64,000 nucleotides of DNA from Caloramator sp. E03. GTDB taxonomy: Bacteria > Bacillota > Clostridia > Clostridiales > Caloramatoraceae. The notes under the pieces are model-generated. The model ran no database searches, was not told the origin of the DNA, and was given only the letters and a program-made list of their open reading frames with translations. Shown piece after piece: positions 27,843-36,778 of this stretch. The stretch is from assembly GCF_006016075.1 (NCBI RefSeq), contig NZ_CP040093.1, positions 1,777,501 through 1,841,500 on the forward strand, read 5' to 3'. The position numbers and the translations under genes are program-made. Numbering within the stretch: position 1 is the stretch's first letter; every line of letters begins with the position of its first letter.

Positions 27843-28079
27843 ATGTCAGACTACAGAATAAATTTTGGTACAACAATAGGTCCTGCCGATATAAATAAAT
27901 TATATGGCATGCTTGAGATAATAGGAGATAATGATAGCCTTAATATAGTATTAGAGTCCGCTGATGCACATCAGACAGATAGAATAATGAAAATACTTGA
28001 TGATAATGATTTCTATGCAACAACTAAAGGCTCTAATGACGGATACCATTATAATATTACTGCAAGGAGGAGAACTTAA
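27843..28079 (+). CDS. Small conserved-looking protein of unknown function (78 aa)
   Basis: The ATG at 27843 has AAGGGAGG at the right distance; the frame is open upstream to a TTG at 27798 with no such site. The protein begins MSDYRINFGTTIGPADINKL and has a compact alpha/beta composition (DDNDFYATTKGSNDGYHYNI near the end) without signal peptide or membrane segment. Its stop overlaps the spacing of the next small gene, whose ribosome binding site AAGGAGG lies inside this gene, so the two are co-translated. I do not recognise the family. Confidence 0.7.
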   Translation: MSDYRINFGTTIGPADINKLYGMLEIIGDNDSLNIVLESADAHQTDRIMKILDDNDFYATTKGSNDGYHYNITARRRT

Positions 28080-28080
28080 A

Positions 28081-28224
28081 ATGAAAAGCAAAAATCATCG
28101 AAAGTTAAAAAGAGTTGATCATATTGATGTAGTTAAAGCAGATTTTTTGAATATTGATAATAAATATAAAGATAATAAAGCAAAGGATGTCGATGTAGGT
28201 ATCAATAATATGGGGCTTAGATAG
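28081..28224 (+). CDS. Small basic protein of unknown function (47 aa)
   Basis: It starts two bases after the previous stop codon at an ATG with AAGGAGG upstream. The 47 residues have a basic N terminus (MKSKNHRKLKRVDHIDVV) and an acidic, asparagine-rich remainder. A clean terminator follows at once. The good ribosome binding site and tight coupling to the 78-residue gene are the reasons for calling it. No function can be assigned. Confidence 0.55.
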   Translation: MKSKNHRKLKRVDHIDVVKADFLNIDNKYKDNKAKDVDVGINNMGLR

Positions 28225-28225
28225 G

Positions 28226-28256
28226 AGTCAGAAGTATAAACGCTTCTGACTTTTAT
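28226..28256 (+). terminator. Terminator after the two small genes
   Basis: GTCAGAAG and CTTCTGAC pair around an eight-base loop, followed by TTTTATT. Confidence 0.8.
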
Positions 28257-28338
28257 TATTGATATAATATATTATAATATGATATAATTATTAATAATTA
28301 TAACCAGGTATTAATATTAGGTTTTATTGGAGGATGCT

Positions 28339-28782
28339 ATGGAATTAAAAGATATAAAAGAAATTATAAGGGAAATTGATTCAAGTAGTATTTCAGAATT
28401 TGAATTTCAAAAAGATAATATAAGGATTGTTATTAAAAGGAATAATACAGTTAAATATGTTAATTATGATCTGCCCAAAGAGGAAAGTTTATTTTTAGTT
28501 GCAGAAGATAAGGATAATGACGAAAAAGACACACTTAATGATATTTATATAATTAAATCTCCAATTGTTGGTACTTTCTATTCAGCACCAAATCCTGAGG
28601 CAAAACCTTATGTTACTGTAGGAAGCAAGGTTAAAAAGGGAGATGTCCTTTGTATTGTAGAAGCAATGAAACTTATGAATGAAATAACTTCAGATGTTGA
28701 TGGAGAAATAGTAGAGATTATGGTTCAAAATGGCAGCTTTATAGAATACGGTCAGCCTCTATTTGGGGTAAGGAAGGTGTAG
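28339..28782 (+). CDS. accB: Biotin carboxyl carrier protein of acetyl-CoA carboxylase
   Basis: The 147-residue carrier has an N-terminal helical region, a linker, and a C-terminal biotinyl domain with the biotin-attachment lysine in CIVEAMKLMNEI (about 114-125). SPIVGTFYSAPNPEAKPYV is the typical start of that domain. It carries CO2 on biotin between AccC and AccAD for malonyl-CoA synthesis. The TTG at 28327 is in frame, but GGAGG sits five bases before the ATG at 28339. First gene of accBCDA. Confidence 0.94.
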   Translation: MELKDIKEIIREIDSSSISEFEFQKDNIRIVIKRNNTVKYVNYDLPKEESLFLVAEDKDNDEKDTLNDIYIIKSPIVGTFYSAPNPEAKPYVTVGSKVKKGDVLCIVEAMKLMNEITSDVDGEIVEIMVQNGSFIEYGQPLFGVRKV

Positions 28783-28784
28783 CT

Positions 28785-30137
28785 ATGTTTAAAAGAGTAT
28801 TGATTGCAAATAGAGGTGAAATTGCAGTAAGGATAATAAGAGCATGTAAAGAAATGGGGATAGAAACTGTTTCAGTATATTCAGAAGCCGATAAGGATGC
28901 TATGCATGTTTATCTTGCAGATAAGGCAGTTTGTGTTGGTCCAACGGAATCAAAAAAAAGTTATCTTAATATCCCGGCAATAATTACTGCTGCAAAACTT
29001 ACAGGGGCACAGGCGATACATCCGGGTTTTGGATTTTTGTCGGAAAATGCAAAGTTTGCATCTTTATGCAAAATGGCTGATATTAAATTTATAGGTCCCT
29101 GTAGTAAGGCAATAGAACTTATGGGTGATAAAGCAACAGCAAGAGAAACTATGAAAAAAGCAGGAGTTCCTGTTGTACCGGGTTCAGAAGGTAAATTATA
29201 CTCTGCAGAAGAGGCTAAAAAAATAGCAGATAGTATAGGTTATCCAGTTATGATAAAGGCATCAAGTGGCGGAGGAGGCAGAGGTATGAGAATCGTCAAT
29301 GATGAGAGCGAGTTTATTAAACTATTTAACCTTTGCCAGCAAGAATCTAAAATTGCTTTTAATGATGATGCCATGTATATAGAAAAGTATATTGTAAATC
29401 CAAGACATATTGAATTCCAAATACTTGCAGATAGCTTTGGTAAAATATTATATCTTGGTGAGAGGGATTGTACTCTACAAAGGAGGAATCAAAAGGTTAT
29501 TGAGGAAGCACCTTCTATAATACTTGATGATGACTTGAGAAAGAAAATGGGTGAGGCTGCAATTAAAGCTGCCAAAGCTTGTAACTATGAAAATGCAGGT
29601 ACAGTTGAGTTTTTACTTGATAAAAATAAAAATTTCTATTTTATGGAAATGAATACAAGAGTCCAAGTGGAACATCCTGTTACTGAAATGGTCACAGGAA
29701 TAGATATTATAAAGGAACAGATAAAAATAGCTTCAGGAAAGGCATTAGAATATTCTCAGGAGGATATAAAAATTAGTGGTCATGCTATAGAGTGCAGGAT
29801 AAATGCTGAAAATCCAAAGCTAAACTTTAGACCAAGTCCTGGTAAAGTTACAGCATTCCATACTCCTGGTGGCTTTGGAGTAAGAGTTGATAGTGCTGTA
29901 TATCAGGATTATGTAATACCTCCATTTTATGATTCTATGATTGCAAAGCTTATAGTACACGGTAAAGATAGAAATGAGGCAATAGAAAAGATGAAAGTTG
30001 CCCTATATCAGTTTATAATCGATGGGGTAGACAATAATATTGATTTTTTAATAAACCTTTTAAATAGTGATGATGTAAAAAACAATGAATATGATACGTC
30101 TTATATTGAAACGTGGTTAAAAAAGTTAGGTGAGTAA
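28785..30137 (+). CDS. accC: Biotin carboxylase subunit of acetyl-CoA carboxylase
   Basis: The 450-residue ATP-grasp enzyme starts MFKRVLIANRGEIAVRIIRA. Also visible are ASSGGGGRGMRIV (the glycine-rich ATP loop, about 159-171), the ERDCTLQRRNQKVIEEAPS block (about 226-244), EMNTRVQVEHPVTE (about 287-300) and the C-terminal FYDSMIAKLI. It carboxylates biotin on AccB using ATP and bicarbonate. It begins two bases after the accB stop codon and is followed at once by accD. Confidence 0.97.
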   Translation: MFKRVLIANRGEIAVRIIRACKEMGIETVSVYSEADKDAMHVYLADKAVCVGPTESKKSYLNIPAIITAAKLTGAQAIHPGFGFLSENAKFASLCKMADIKFIGPCSKAIELMGDKATARETMKKAGVPVVPGSEGKLYSAEEAKKIADSIGYPVMIKASSGGGGRGMRIVNDESEFIKLFNLCQQESKIAFNDDAMYIEKYIVNPRHIEFQILADSFGKILYLGERDCTLQRRNQKVIEEAPSIILDDDLRKKMGEAAIKAAKACNYENAGTVEFLLDKNKNFYFMEMNTRVQVEHPVTEMVTGIDIIKEQIKIASGKALEYSQEDIKISGHAIECRINAENPKLNFRPSPGKVTAFHTPGGFGVRVDSAVYQDYVIPPFYDSMIAKLIVHGKDRNEAIEKMKVALYQFIIDGVDNNIDFLINLLNSDDVKNNEYDTSYIETWLKKLGE

Positions 30138-30138
30138 A

Positions 30139-31017
30139 ATGTGGAAGGATTTGTTTGTAAAAAGAAAATATGCAACCTTAAAAATTACACAAAAGGATTC
30201 TGAAAGAATAGATAATATATCTTTGGATGATATAGATGTTAATATGTTTACAAAATGTCCATCCTGTGGAGAGATACTTATAAATATGGATCTTGAAAAC
30301 AATTTAAAGGTTTGTTATAAGTGTAATTATCATTTTAGGATAGGGAGTAAAGAGAGAATAAATATTACATTTGATAAGGGTTCAATTGAATATTTTGATA
30401 ATAATATGAAAAGCTTAAATCCTTTGGGTTTTATAGATTATAGCCAAAAGTTGAAATCCCTTAGTAAATCTCTTGGTATAAATGAGGCTGTTGTTACTGG
30501 AAAGGCTAAAATAAATGGGTATGATTTATGTTTTGGAGTTATGGAGCCTAATTTTATAATGGGTTCTATGGGAAGTGTTGTTGGAGAAAAGCTCTCAAGG
30601 ATGTTTGAAAAAGCAATAGAGCTTAACCTTCCAGTTGTTGTTTTTTGTGCTTCAGGTGGGGCAAGAATGCAAGAAGGAATGCTTTCATTGTGTCAAATGG
30701 CAAAGGTTAGTGCTGCTGTTAAAATGCATAGCAATAAAGGGCTTTTATACATTAGTGTAATTACTGACCCAACAACAGGTGGAGTTACTGCAAGCTTTGC
30801 TTCTCTTGGGGATATTATTATTGCAGAGCCTAAAGCTACCATAGGTTTTGCAGGAAGAAGAGTTATAGAGCAGACTATAAAGCAAAAACTTCCAGATGAA
30901 TTCCAAAGTGCTGAATTTATGCTTGAACATGGTTTTATTGATATAATTGTCGAAAGAAAAAAAATGAAGGAAACACTCTCAAACATACTTAAAATTCATT
31001 TGGGGGTGAAAAAATGA
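30139..31017 (+). CDS. accD: Acetyl-CoA carboxylase carboxyltransferase beta subunit
   Basis: About 292 residues with the N-terminal zinc ribbon CPSCG...CYKC (about 34-57) that marks bacterial AccD. The crotonase-like fold has GVMEPNFIMGSMGSVVGEK and FCASGGARMQEGMLSLCQMA. With AccA it transfers the carboxyl group from biotin to acetyl-CoA. The ATG at 30139 follows AGGTGAG one base after the accC stop; an in-frame GTG at 30130 is less likely. Its last bases overlap the accA start (ATGA type). Confidence 0.95.
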   Translation: MWKDLFVKRKYATLKITQKDSERIDNISLDDIDVNMFTKCPSCGEILINMDLENNLKVCYKCNYHFRIGSKERINITFDKGSIEYFDNNMKSLNPLGFIDYSQKLKSLSKSLGINEAVVTGKAKINGYDLCFGVMEPNFIMGSMGSVVGEKLSRMFEKAIELNLPVVVFCASGGARMQEGMLSLCQMAKVSAAVKMHSNKGLLYISVITDPTTGGVTASFASLGDIIIAEPKATIGFAGRRVIEQTIKQKLPDEFQSAEFMLEHGFIDIIVERKKMKETLSNILKIHLGVKK

Positions 31018-31955
31018 ATGATTTGCAAAAACAGATAAAAGAAATTGATGAAAAAATAAGTAAAATAAATAATTTTATAAAGATAAGCGGGGTAGATTTA
31101 TCGGGAGAGATTGAAGCATTAAAGTTAAAAAAAATAGAACTTATAAAGGCTTTAAATCCATTAAGCCCCTGGGAGATAGTACAGATTGCAAGGCATAAAA
31201 ACAGACCAAATTATAAAGATTATTTAGATGGAATGATAGATGATTTTTTAGAACTTCATGGTGATAGAAATTATAGGGACGATTGCGCTATTGTAGGAGG
31301 AATAGGGTTTCTTAAAGGTTTTCCAGTGACTTTTATAAGCCATGCAAAGGGAAAAAGTATAGAAGAAAATGTTAAAAGGAATTTTGGAAGTCCTCATCCG
31401 GAAGGATATAGGAAGGCATTGAGGTTAATGAAACAAGCAGAGAAGTTTAAAAGGCCTGTTATATGTTTAATCGATACTTCAGGGGCTTACTGTGGTGTAG
31501 GAGCCGAAGAGAGAGGACAGGGTGAAGCTATTGCAAGAAACCTTCTTGAGATGTCTGATTTAAAAACACCTATTATTTCAGTTGTTATAGGTGAAGGTGG
31601 AAGCGGTGGAGCTTTAGCTCTTGGAGTTGCTGATAGAGTGTTTATGCTTGAAAATTCTATATATTCAGTTATATCACCTGAAGGTTGTGCATCAATTCTC
31701 TTAAAGGATGCAACAAGGGCAAATGAAGCAGCAAATTATCTAAAACTTACATCAAAGGATCTTTTAGAGCTTGGAATTATAGATGGAATAATAAAAGAGC
31801 CTGCTGGTGGAGCTCATAACGATGTAAAAGAAACTGTAAAAAATGTAAAAGAAACTTTGATTGATTCTTTAAATGAACTTGTAAAATATGATATAGAAGA
31901 TTTGACTTTAAAAAGATATGAAAGAATAAGGAATATAGGAGTATATCTTGAATAG
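31014..31955 (+). CDS. accA: Acetyl-CoA carboxylase carboxyltransferase alpha subunit
   Basis: The 313-residue protein has an N-terminal coiled-coil stretch (about 3-45), then PWEIVQIARHKNRPNYKDYL, ELHGDRNYRDDCAIVGGIG and IDTSGAYCGVGAEERGQGEA, all typical of AccA. It pairs with AccD as the carboxyltransferase. The start overlaps the accD stop by four bases, which implies translational coupling and equal dosage. It ends the operon before a terminator. No fab genes lie nearby. Confidence 0.96.
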   Translation: MNDLQKQIKEIDEKISKINNFIKISGVDLSGEIEALKLKKIELIKALNPLSPWEIVQIARHKNRPNYKDYLDGMIDDFLELHGDRNYRDDCAIVGGIGFLKGFPVTFISHAKGKSIEENVKRNFGSPHPEGYRKALRLMKQAEKFKRPVICLIDTSGAYCGVGAEERGQGEAIARNLLEMSDLKTPIISVVIGEGGSGGALALGVADRVFMLENSIYSVISPEGCASILLKDATRANEAANYLKLTSKDLLELGIIDGIIKEPAGGAHNDVKETVKNVKETLIDSLNELVKYDIEDLTLKRYERIRNIGVYLE

Positions 31956-31964
31956 AATAAATGT

Positions 31965-31998
31965 AAAACCTCATATAATCTTATTATATGGGGTTTTA
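31965..31998 (+). terminator. Terminator of the accBCDA operon
   Basis: AAAACC-CATATAAT and ATTATATG-GGTTTT pair with one mismatch around CTT and end in T-rich sequence. Confidence 0.85.
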
Positions 31999-32125
31999 TA
32001 ATTATATTTGCTTTATAAATAACAAAAAATAATAAAAATACGAACAAAATTTAAGATATATATAGATAAATTCATATAATCGAATAAATTTAGAAATAAT
32101 ATGGGAGAATTGCAAAAATTATCAG

Positions 32126-32153
32126 TTGAACATGAAGATAATGGTATTATAAT
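32126..32153 (+). promoter_or_regulatory. SigA promoter of the ctsR operon
   Basis: TTGAAC (32126-32131), a 16-base spacer and TATAAT (32148-32153). The CtsR operator begins ten bases after the -10 box, over the transcription start. Confidence 0.65.
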
Positions 32154-32162
32154 AAAATTAAA

Positions 32163-32185
32163 GGTCAAAGATAGTCAAAGTCAAA
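32163..32185 (+). promoter_or_regulatory. CtsR operator
   Basis: GGTCAAA (32163-32169), a three-base spacer GAT, then AGTCAAA (32173-32179) reproduce the CtsR heptamer direct repeat. A third AGTCAAA overlaps at 32179-32185. CtsR binds this to repress clp genes at low temperature, and here it precedes ctsR itself. Confidence 0.92.
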
Positions 32186-32197
32186 AGAGGTGATGAG

Positions 32198-32656
32198 ATG
32201 GCAAGATTGTCTGATGTAATAGAGAATTTTATAAAAGAAATGCTTGAAAGAGCAGAAAATAATTATCTTGAAATTCAAAGAAATGAGCTTGCTAATCTTT
32301 TTAATTGTGCACCTTCACAAATAAATTATGTACTTACAACAAGGTTTACTGTAAATAGAGGGTATTATATTGAAAGTAAAAGAGGCGGCGGAGGATGTAT
32401 TAAGATTACCAAAATAAATATGGATAAGAATAATTATATAAAGGAGGTAATTTGGAATAATATAGGTGACGAAATAACTCAACAGGAAGGAGAAGGTTAT
32501 ATCAACTTATTTGAAGAAAGAGGCTTTATAACTTCGAGGGAATCAAAACTTATGAAAGCAGTTATAAACGATAAGACTTTAAATTTACCAATGGATATAA
32601 GGGATATAGTAAGGGCGCAGATTTTAAAGACTATGCTTATTACTGTTATTGAATAA
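32198..32656 (+). CDS. ctsR: Class III stress gene repressor CtsR
   Basis: The 152-residue dimeric repressor begins MARLSDVIENFIKEMLERAE and has the DNA-binding winged-helix block with RNELANLFNCAPSQINYVLT and the conserved glycine-rich wing SKRGGGGCIKI (about 60-70), which senses heat. It represses its own operon and other clp genes through the operator just upstream. AGAGGTGATGAG precedes the start. First gene of ctsR-mcsA-mcsB-clpC. Confidence 0.96.
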   Translation: MARLSDVIENFIKEMLERAENNYLEIQRNELANLFNCAPSQINYVLTTRFTVNRGYYIESKRGGGGCIKITKINMDKNNYIKEVIWNNIGDEITQQEGEGYINLFEERGFITSRESKLMKAVINDKTLNLPMDIRDIVRAQILKTMLITVIE

Positions 32657-32670
32657 TTGGAGGTGTTATT

Positions 32671-33207
32671 ATGTTATGTCAAAAATGCAATCAAAGAGAG
32701 GCTAATGTTCATATAACAAAGATAATTAATGGTGTAAAAACTGAAATGCATTTTTGTGAAGAATGTGCAAGGGAGAGCCAGGAAGCCAATATGTCTATAC
32801 CACTTACCTTTGGTATGCCAATGTCTTTCCAAAATATACTTGAAGGGTTTATGGAGATGATGGGTGGTATACCGCAACAATTAGTTGAAGAGATATCCTG
32901 TCCGGTATGCCATATAACTTTTGAATCTTTTAAGCAAACTGGAAGGCTTGGTTGTGGAAACTGCTATAGTGCATTTAGTGATAATATAATTCCACTTATA
33001 AAAAGAATACACGGAAGTATTCAGCATACTGGAAAAGTTCCAAAACGTTCTGGAGGCATATTAAAAATAAAAAGAGATATTGATAAACTTAAAAATGAAC
33101 TTAAAATTGCTGTTGCTAATGAAGAATATGAAAAGGCTGCAAAGTTAAGAGATGAAATAAAGCGATTAGAAGAGAGGCTAAATAATAATAAACAGGATAA
33201 GGAGTGA
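32671..33207 (+). CDS. mcsA: McsA, zinc-binding activator of the arginine kinase McsB
   Basis: The 178-residue protein has paired CxxC zinc motifs: CQKCNQREANVHI at the N terminus, CEECAR (about 29-34), CPVCHITF (about 76-83) and CGNC (about 94-97). A C-terminal UVR motif (EYEKAAKLRDEIKRLEERL, about 152-170) contacts ClpC. It activates McsB and helps deliver substrates. It lies 14 bases after ctsR and four bases before mcsB. Confidence 0.93.
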   Translation: MLCQKCNQREANVHITKIINGVKTEMHFCEECARESQEANMSIPLTFGMPMSFQNILEGFMEMMGGIPQQLVEEISCPVCHITFESFKQTGRLGCGNCYSAFSDNIIPLIKRIHGSIQHTGKVPKRSGGILKIKRDIDKLKNELKIAVANEEYEKAAKLRDEIKRLEERLNNNKQDKE

Positions 33208-33211
33208 TAAA

Positions 33212-34234
33212 ATGGGTTTTTTCTCTTCAAAATCAAAGGATTCAGGAATAGTGTTAACAAGTAGGATAAGACTTGCAAGAAATATAGATGGTATGCCTTT
33301 CCCACAGCTTCTTTCCGATGTAGAGGCAAAGAAGGTAATAGATAGTATATATTCTTCACTAAAAAATAGCAGCATTCCCGAAGTAAAAAATTTTAAGCTT
33401 GTTAATTTATCTGATATAGGAAAGCTTCAGATTTTTGCAATGGTAGAAAGACATGTAATAAGCAAAGATCTTATAAATAATTACCAAAAAGCTGCTGTTA
33501 TTTTAGATGAAGAGGAGAAAACATCTATAATGGTTAATGAAGAGGATCATATAAGGCTTCAAGTTATGTATCCAGGTCTCATGCTAAAGGAAGCTTATGA
33601 ATATGCAAATAAAATTGATGATGCTATAGAAGAGAATATAACTTATGCCTTTGATGCAAGGTATGGATACCTAACAAGCTGTCCAACAAATGTTGGCACC
33701 GGAATCAGAGCTTCTGTTATGCTTCATCTTCCAGCTTTAACTTACACTAAGAATATAAACAATATATTAAATACTGTTACTCAAGTTGGAATGACGATAA
33801 GAGGATTATATGGAGAAGGAAGCAATGCAATGGGTAATATGTATCAAGTATCAAATCAGGTAACTCTTGGACTTTCTGAGGAGGAAATTATAAATAGCCT
33901 TATTGCAGTAACTAAAAAGATAATAGATCAGGAAGAGAGGGCAAGGGAAATAATAGCTGAAAAGAGAAATATAGCCTTTGAAGATGATGTTTATAGATCC
34001 CTTGGAATTTTAAAATATGCAAAGACAATAGATACAAATGAATGCTTAAATCTTATCTCAAAGGTAAGATTAGGTGTTGAGATGGGAATAATTAAAGAAG
34101 TAGATATTAAAAAATTAAATGAACTTATAACAGTTGTTCAGCCTGCTACACTTCAACTTATAGATGGAAGAGAACTTGAAGGAAGAGATAGGGATGTTGT
34201 AAGGGCAAGAATAGTAAGGGAAACTTTAAAATAG
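33212..34234 (+). CDS. mcsB: Protein-arginine kinase McsB
   Basis: The 340-residue kinase is of the guanidino-phosphotransferase family. Nucleotide-binding arginines are in LTSRIRLARNIDGMPFPQ (about 15-32), and the catalytic block reads GYLTSCPTNVGTGIRASVML (about 151-170). It phosphorylates arginines, including those of CtsR, and marks proteins for ClpCP. Located between mcsA and clpC with short gaps, the standard gene order in Firmicutes. Confidence 0.96.
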   Translation: MGFFSSKSKDSGIVLTSRIRLARNIDGMPFPQLLSDVEAKKVIDSIYSSLKNSSIPEVKNFKLVNLSDIGKLQIFAMVERHVISKDLINNYQKAAVILDEEEKTSIMVNEEDHIRLQVMYPGLMLKEAYEYANKIDDAIEENITYAFDARYGYLTSCPTNVGTGIRASVMLHLPALTYTKNINNILNTVTQVGMTIRGLYGEGSNAMGNMYQVSNQVTLGLSEEEIINSLIAVTKKIIDQEERAREIIAEKRNIAFEDDVYRSLGILKYAKTIDTNECLNLISKVRLGVEMGIIKEVDIKKLNELITVVQPATLQLIDGRELEGRDRDVVRARIVRETLK

Positions 34235-34246
34235 GAGGGATAAGAT

Positions 34247-36670
34247 ATGTTTGGAGGTTTTACTGAAAGAAGCCAAAGAGCCTTTTATACTGCTGCAGAG
34301 GAAGCACAAAGGCTTGGACATAATTATATTGGAACTGAACATGTACTTTTAGGTATTGCGAAAGAAGGCGGTCAAGCATCAAAGATATTAAAAGAATTCG
34401 GAGTTACGGAGAATAAGATAAAGGATCTTATAATTGAAATAGAAGGCCAAGGGGACATTGAGTTAAGACTACAAGAAATTCCATTAACTCCGAGGACAAA
34501 AAGGCTTATTGAGATATCAAGAAATGAAGCAAGAAACCTTAACCAGAACTTTATAGCACCAGAGCATCTACTCCTTGCTTTAACAGTTGAAAATGAAGGT
34601 GTTGCTATTGCAATTCTTCAAAAATTAGGAGTAGATCTTTCAAAGCTAAGAAATGAAATAATAAATAATATTGCTACAGAATCTATTAACAAAAAGTCCC
34701 ATGGAGGAAGAGGAATGAATACTCCTAATCTTGACCAGTTTGGAAGAGATTTGACCAGTATGGCAAGAGAAGGCAAGCTCGATCCTGTCATAGGAAGAGA
34801 AACTGAAACTCAAAGGGTTATTGAAATTCTCTGCAGAAGAACAAAGAACAATCCTTGCCTTATTGGTGAGCCTGGAGTAGGTAAAACTGCTATAGCAGAA
34901 GGTCTAGCACAAAAAATAGTAGAGGGAAATGTACCAGAAATATTAAAAAATAAAAGGGTAGTTACCCTTGATTTATCTGGAATGGTTGCAGGTTCAAAAT
35001 ACAGGGGCGAATTTGAGGAAAGATTAAAGAAGGTAATGGATGAGATAAGAAACTCTAAAGATATAATACTGTTTATAGATGAGGTTCATACTATTATAGG
35101 TGCAGGTGCTGCAGAAGGAGCAATAGATGCTTCAAATATATTAAAACCAGCATTGGCAAGGGGAGAACTTCAGGCCATAGGAGCAACTACAATTGATGAA
35201 TACAGAAAATATATTGAAAAAGATCCAGCACTTGAAAGAAGATTTCAGCCTGTAATGGTTGGAGAACCTACCCTTGAAGAAACTCTATTAATATTAAAGG
35301 GGCTTAGGGATAAATATGAAGCTCACCATAAGGTAAAAATAACTGATGAGGCGCTAAATGCAGCTGTTAACCTTTCAGATAGATATATAACCGATAGATA
35401 TCTTCCGGATAAGGCAATAGATTTAATGGATGAGGCATCATCAAAAGTAAGGCTTAAAAATTTAACAGCACCTCCAGATATTAAAAAGCTTGAGGATGAA
35501 CTGGAGAAGATAAAGAAAGAAAAAGAAGAAGCTGTAAATATGCAGGAGTTCGAAAAAGCAGCAAAACTTAGGGATAGGGAACTTGAAATACAAGCTGAAT
35601 TAAATAAGGTTAAGGAAAATTGGAAAACTCAAAAGAACAATGATATGCCTGTTTTAACTGCTGAAGATATTGCAAATGTTGTATCAAGTTGGACTAATAT
35701 ACCTGTAGCAAAACTTACAGAGAGTGAATCACAGAGGCTCTTAAACCTTGAAAATATACTTCATAAGAGGGTTATAGGTCAGGATGAAGCTGTAAAAGCT
35801 GTTGCAAGAGCTGTAAGACGTGCAAGGGTTGGACTTAAAGATCCCAAAAGGCCAATAGGATCCTTTATATTCCTTGGCCCTACAGGAGTTGGTAAAACTG
35901 AGCTTTCTAAGGCTCTTGCTGAGGCTATGTTTGGAGATGAAAATGCTATAATAAGAATTGATATGTCAGAATATATGGAAAAGCATACAGTTTCAAGGCT
36001 TATAGGATCTCCTCCAGGATATGTTGGATATGAGGAGGGAGGACAGCTTACTGAGAAGGTAAGAAGGAATCCTTATTCAGTTGTATTGTTTGATGAAATA
36101 GAGAAAGCTCATCCAGATGTATTTAACATTCTCCTTCAGATTCTTGAGGATGGAAGGCTTACTGATGGTAAAGGCAAAACTGTAGATTTTAAGAATACTA
36201 TTGTAATTTTGACTTCTAACGTAGGTGCCCAAACTATTAAAAAACAGCTTACATTAGGATTTGCACAAAGCGTAAGGGAGAAGGAAGACTCTTATGAGAG
36301 GATGAAGGAAAATGTAATGGAAGAGCTTAAAAAGACATTTAGACCTGAATTTTTAAATAGAATAGATGATATAATAGTATTCCATCAATTGGAAGAGGAA
36401 CATGTACAAAAAATAGCTAAACTTATGCTTGATAATGTTATAAAAAGGCTTGCTGATTTAGATGTTACTATTGAATATAGTGATGACGTAGTAAAACATC
36501 TCTCAAAGGGAGGATTTGACCAAATGTATGGTGCAAGACCTTTGAGAAGAGCAATAACTAAGGCAGTTGAGGATAAACTTTCAGAGGAGATGTTAAAGGG
36601 AACTATTAAAAAAGGAGATAAAGTTTTCATGACAATTGAAAATGACGATATTATATTCAAAAAACAGTAA
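34247..36670 (+). CDS. clpC: ATP-dependent Clp protease ATPase subunit ClpC
   Basis: The 807-residue class I AAA+ unfoldase has an N-terminal double repeat (FTERSQRAFYTAAEEAQRLG onward, 1-150), a first ATPase domain with GEPGVGKTA (about 207-215), a middle coiled-coil/UVR region (NMQEFEKAAKLRDRELEI, about 431-448) and a second ATPase domain with GPTGVGKTE (about 544-552). It unfolds arginine-phosphorylated and other proteins for ClpP. It is the last stress gene of the operon; a hairpin separates it from radA. The ATG follows AGGAGGG. Confidence 0.97.
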   Translation: MFGGFTERSQRAFYTAAEEAQRLGHNYIGTEHVLLGIAKEGGQASKILKEFGVTENKIKDLIIEIEGQGDIELRLQEIPLTPRTKRLIEISRNEARNLNQNFIAPEHLLLALTVENEGVAIAILQKLGVDLSKLRNEIINNIATESINKKSHGGRGMNTPNLDQFGRDLTSMAREGKLDPVIGRETETQRVIEILCRRTKNNPCLIGEPGVGKTAIAEGLAQKIVEGNVPEILKNKRVVTLDLSGMVAGSKYRGEFEERLKKVMDEIRNSKDIILFIDEVHTIIGAGAAEGAIDASNILKPALARGELQAIGATTIDEYRKYIEKDPALERRFQPVMVGEPTLEETLLILKGLRDKYEAHHKVKITDEALNAAVNLSDRYITDRYLPDKAIDLMDEASSKVRLKNLTAPPDIKKLEDELEKIKKEKEEAVNMQEFEKAAKLRDRELEIQAELNKVKENWKTQKNNDMPVLTAEDIANVVSSWTNIPVAKLTESESQRLLNLENILHKRVIGQDEAVKAVARAVRRARVGLKDPKRPIGSFIFLGPTGVGKTELSKALAEAMFGDENAIIRIDMSEYMEKHTVSRLIGSPPGYVGYEEGGQLTEKVRRNPYSVVLFDEIEKAHPDVFNILLQILEDGRLTDGKGKTVDFKNTIVILTSNVGAQTIKKQLTLGFAQSVREKEDSYERMKENVMEELKKTFRPEFLNRIDDIIVFHQLEEEHVQKIAKLMLDNVIKRLADLDVTIEYSDDVVKHLSKGGFDQMYGARPLRRAITKAVEDKLSEEMLKGTIKKGDKVFMTIENDDIIFKKQ

Positions 36671-36704
36671 AAATTATGCCCTGTTATTAACAGGGCATAA
36701 TTTA
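36671..36704 (+). terminator. Hairpin after clpC, probable partial terminator
   Basis: AAATTATGCCCTGTTA and TAACAGGGCATAATTT pair almost without a loop. Only TTT follows, so read-through into radA is likely, as in other Firmicutes where radA-disA are partly co-transcribed with the clpC operon. Confidence 0.65.
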
Positions 36705-36778
36705 CTATAATTGGGTTGATAATATTTAAATAATAAAATATAATGAATTTGCAAAAGATTATCATGGATGTGATAAAA

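Noticed and set aside
28260-28320. Runs of TATAAT before accB as a tandem promoter or repeat
   Set aside because: The sequence is simple AT-rich DNA with several possible -10 boxes and no convincing -35; no single promoter can be supported.
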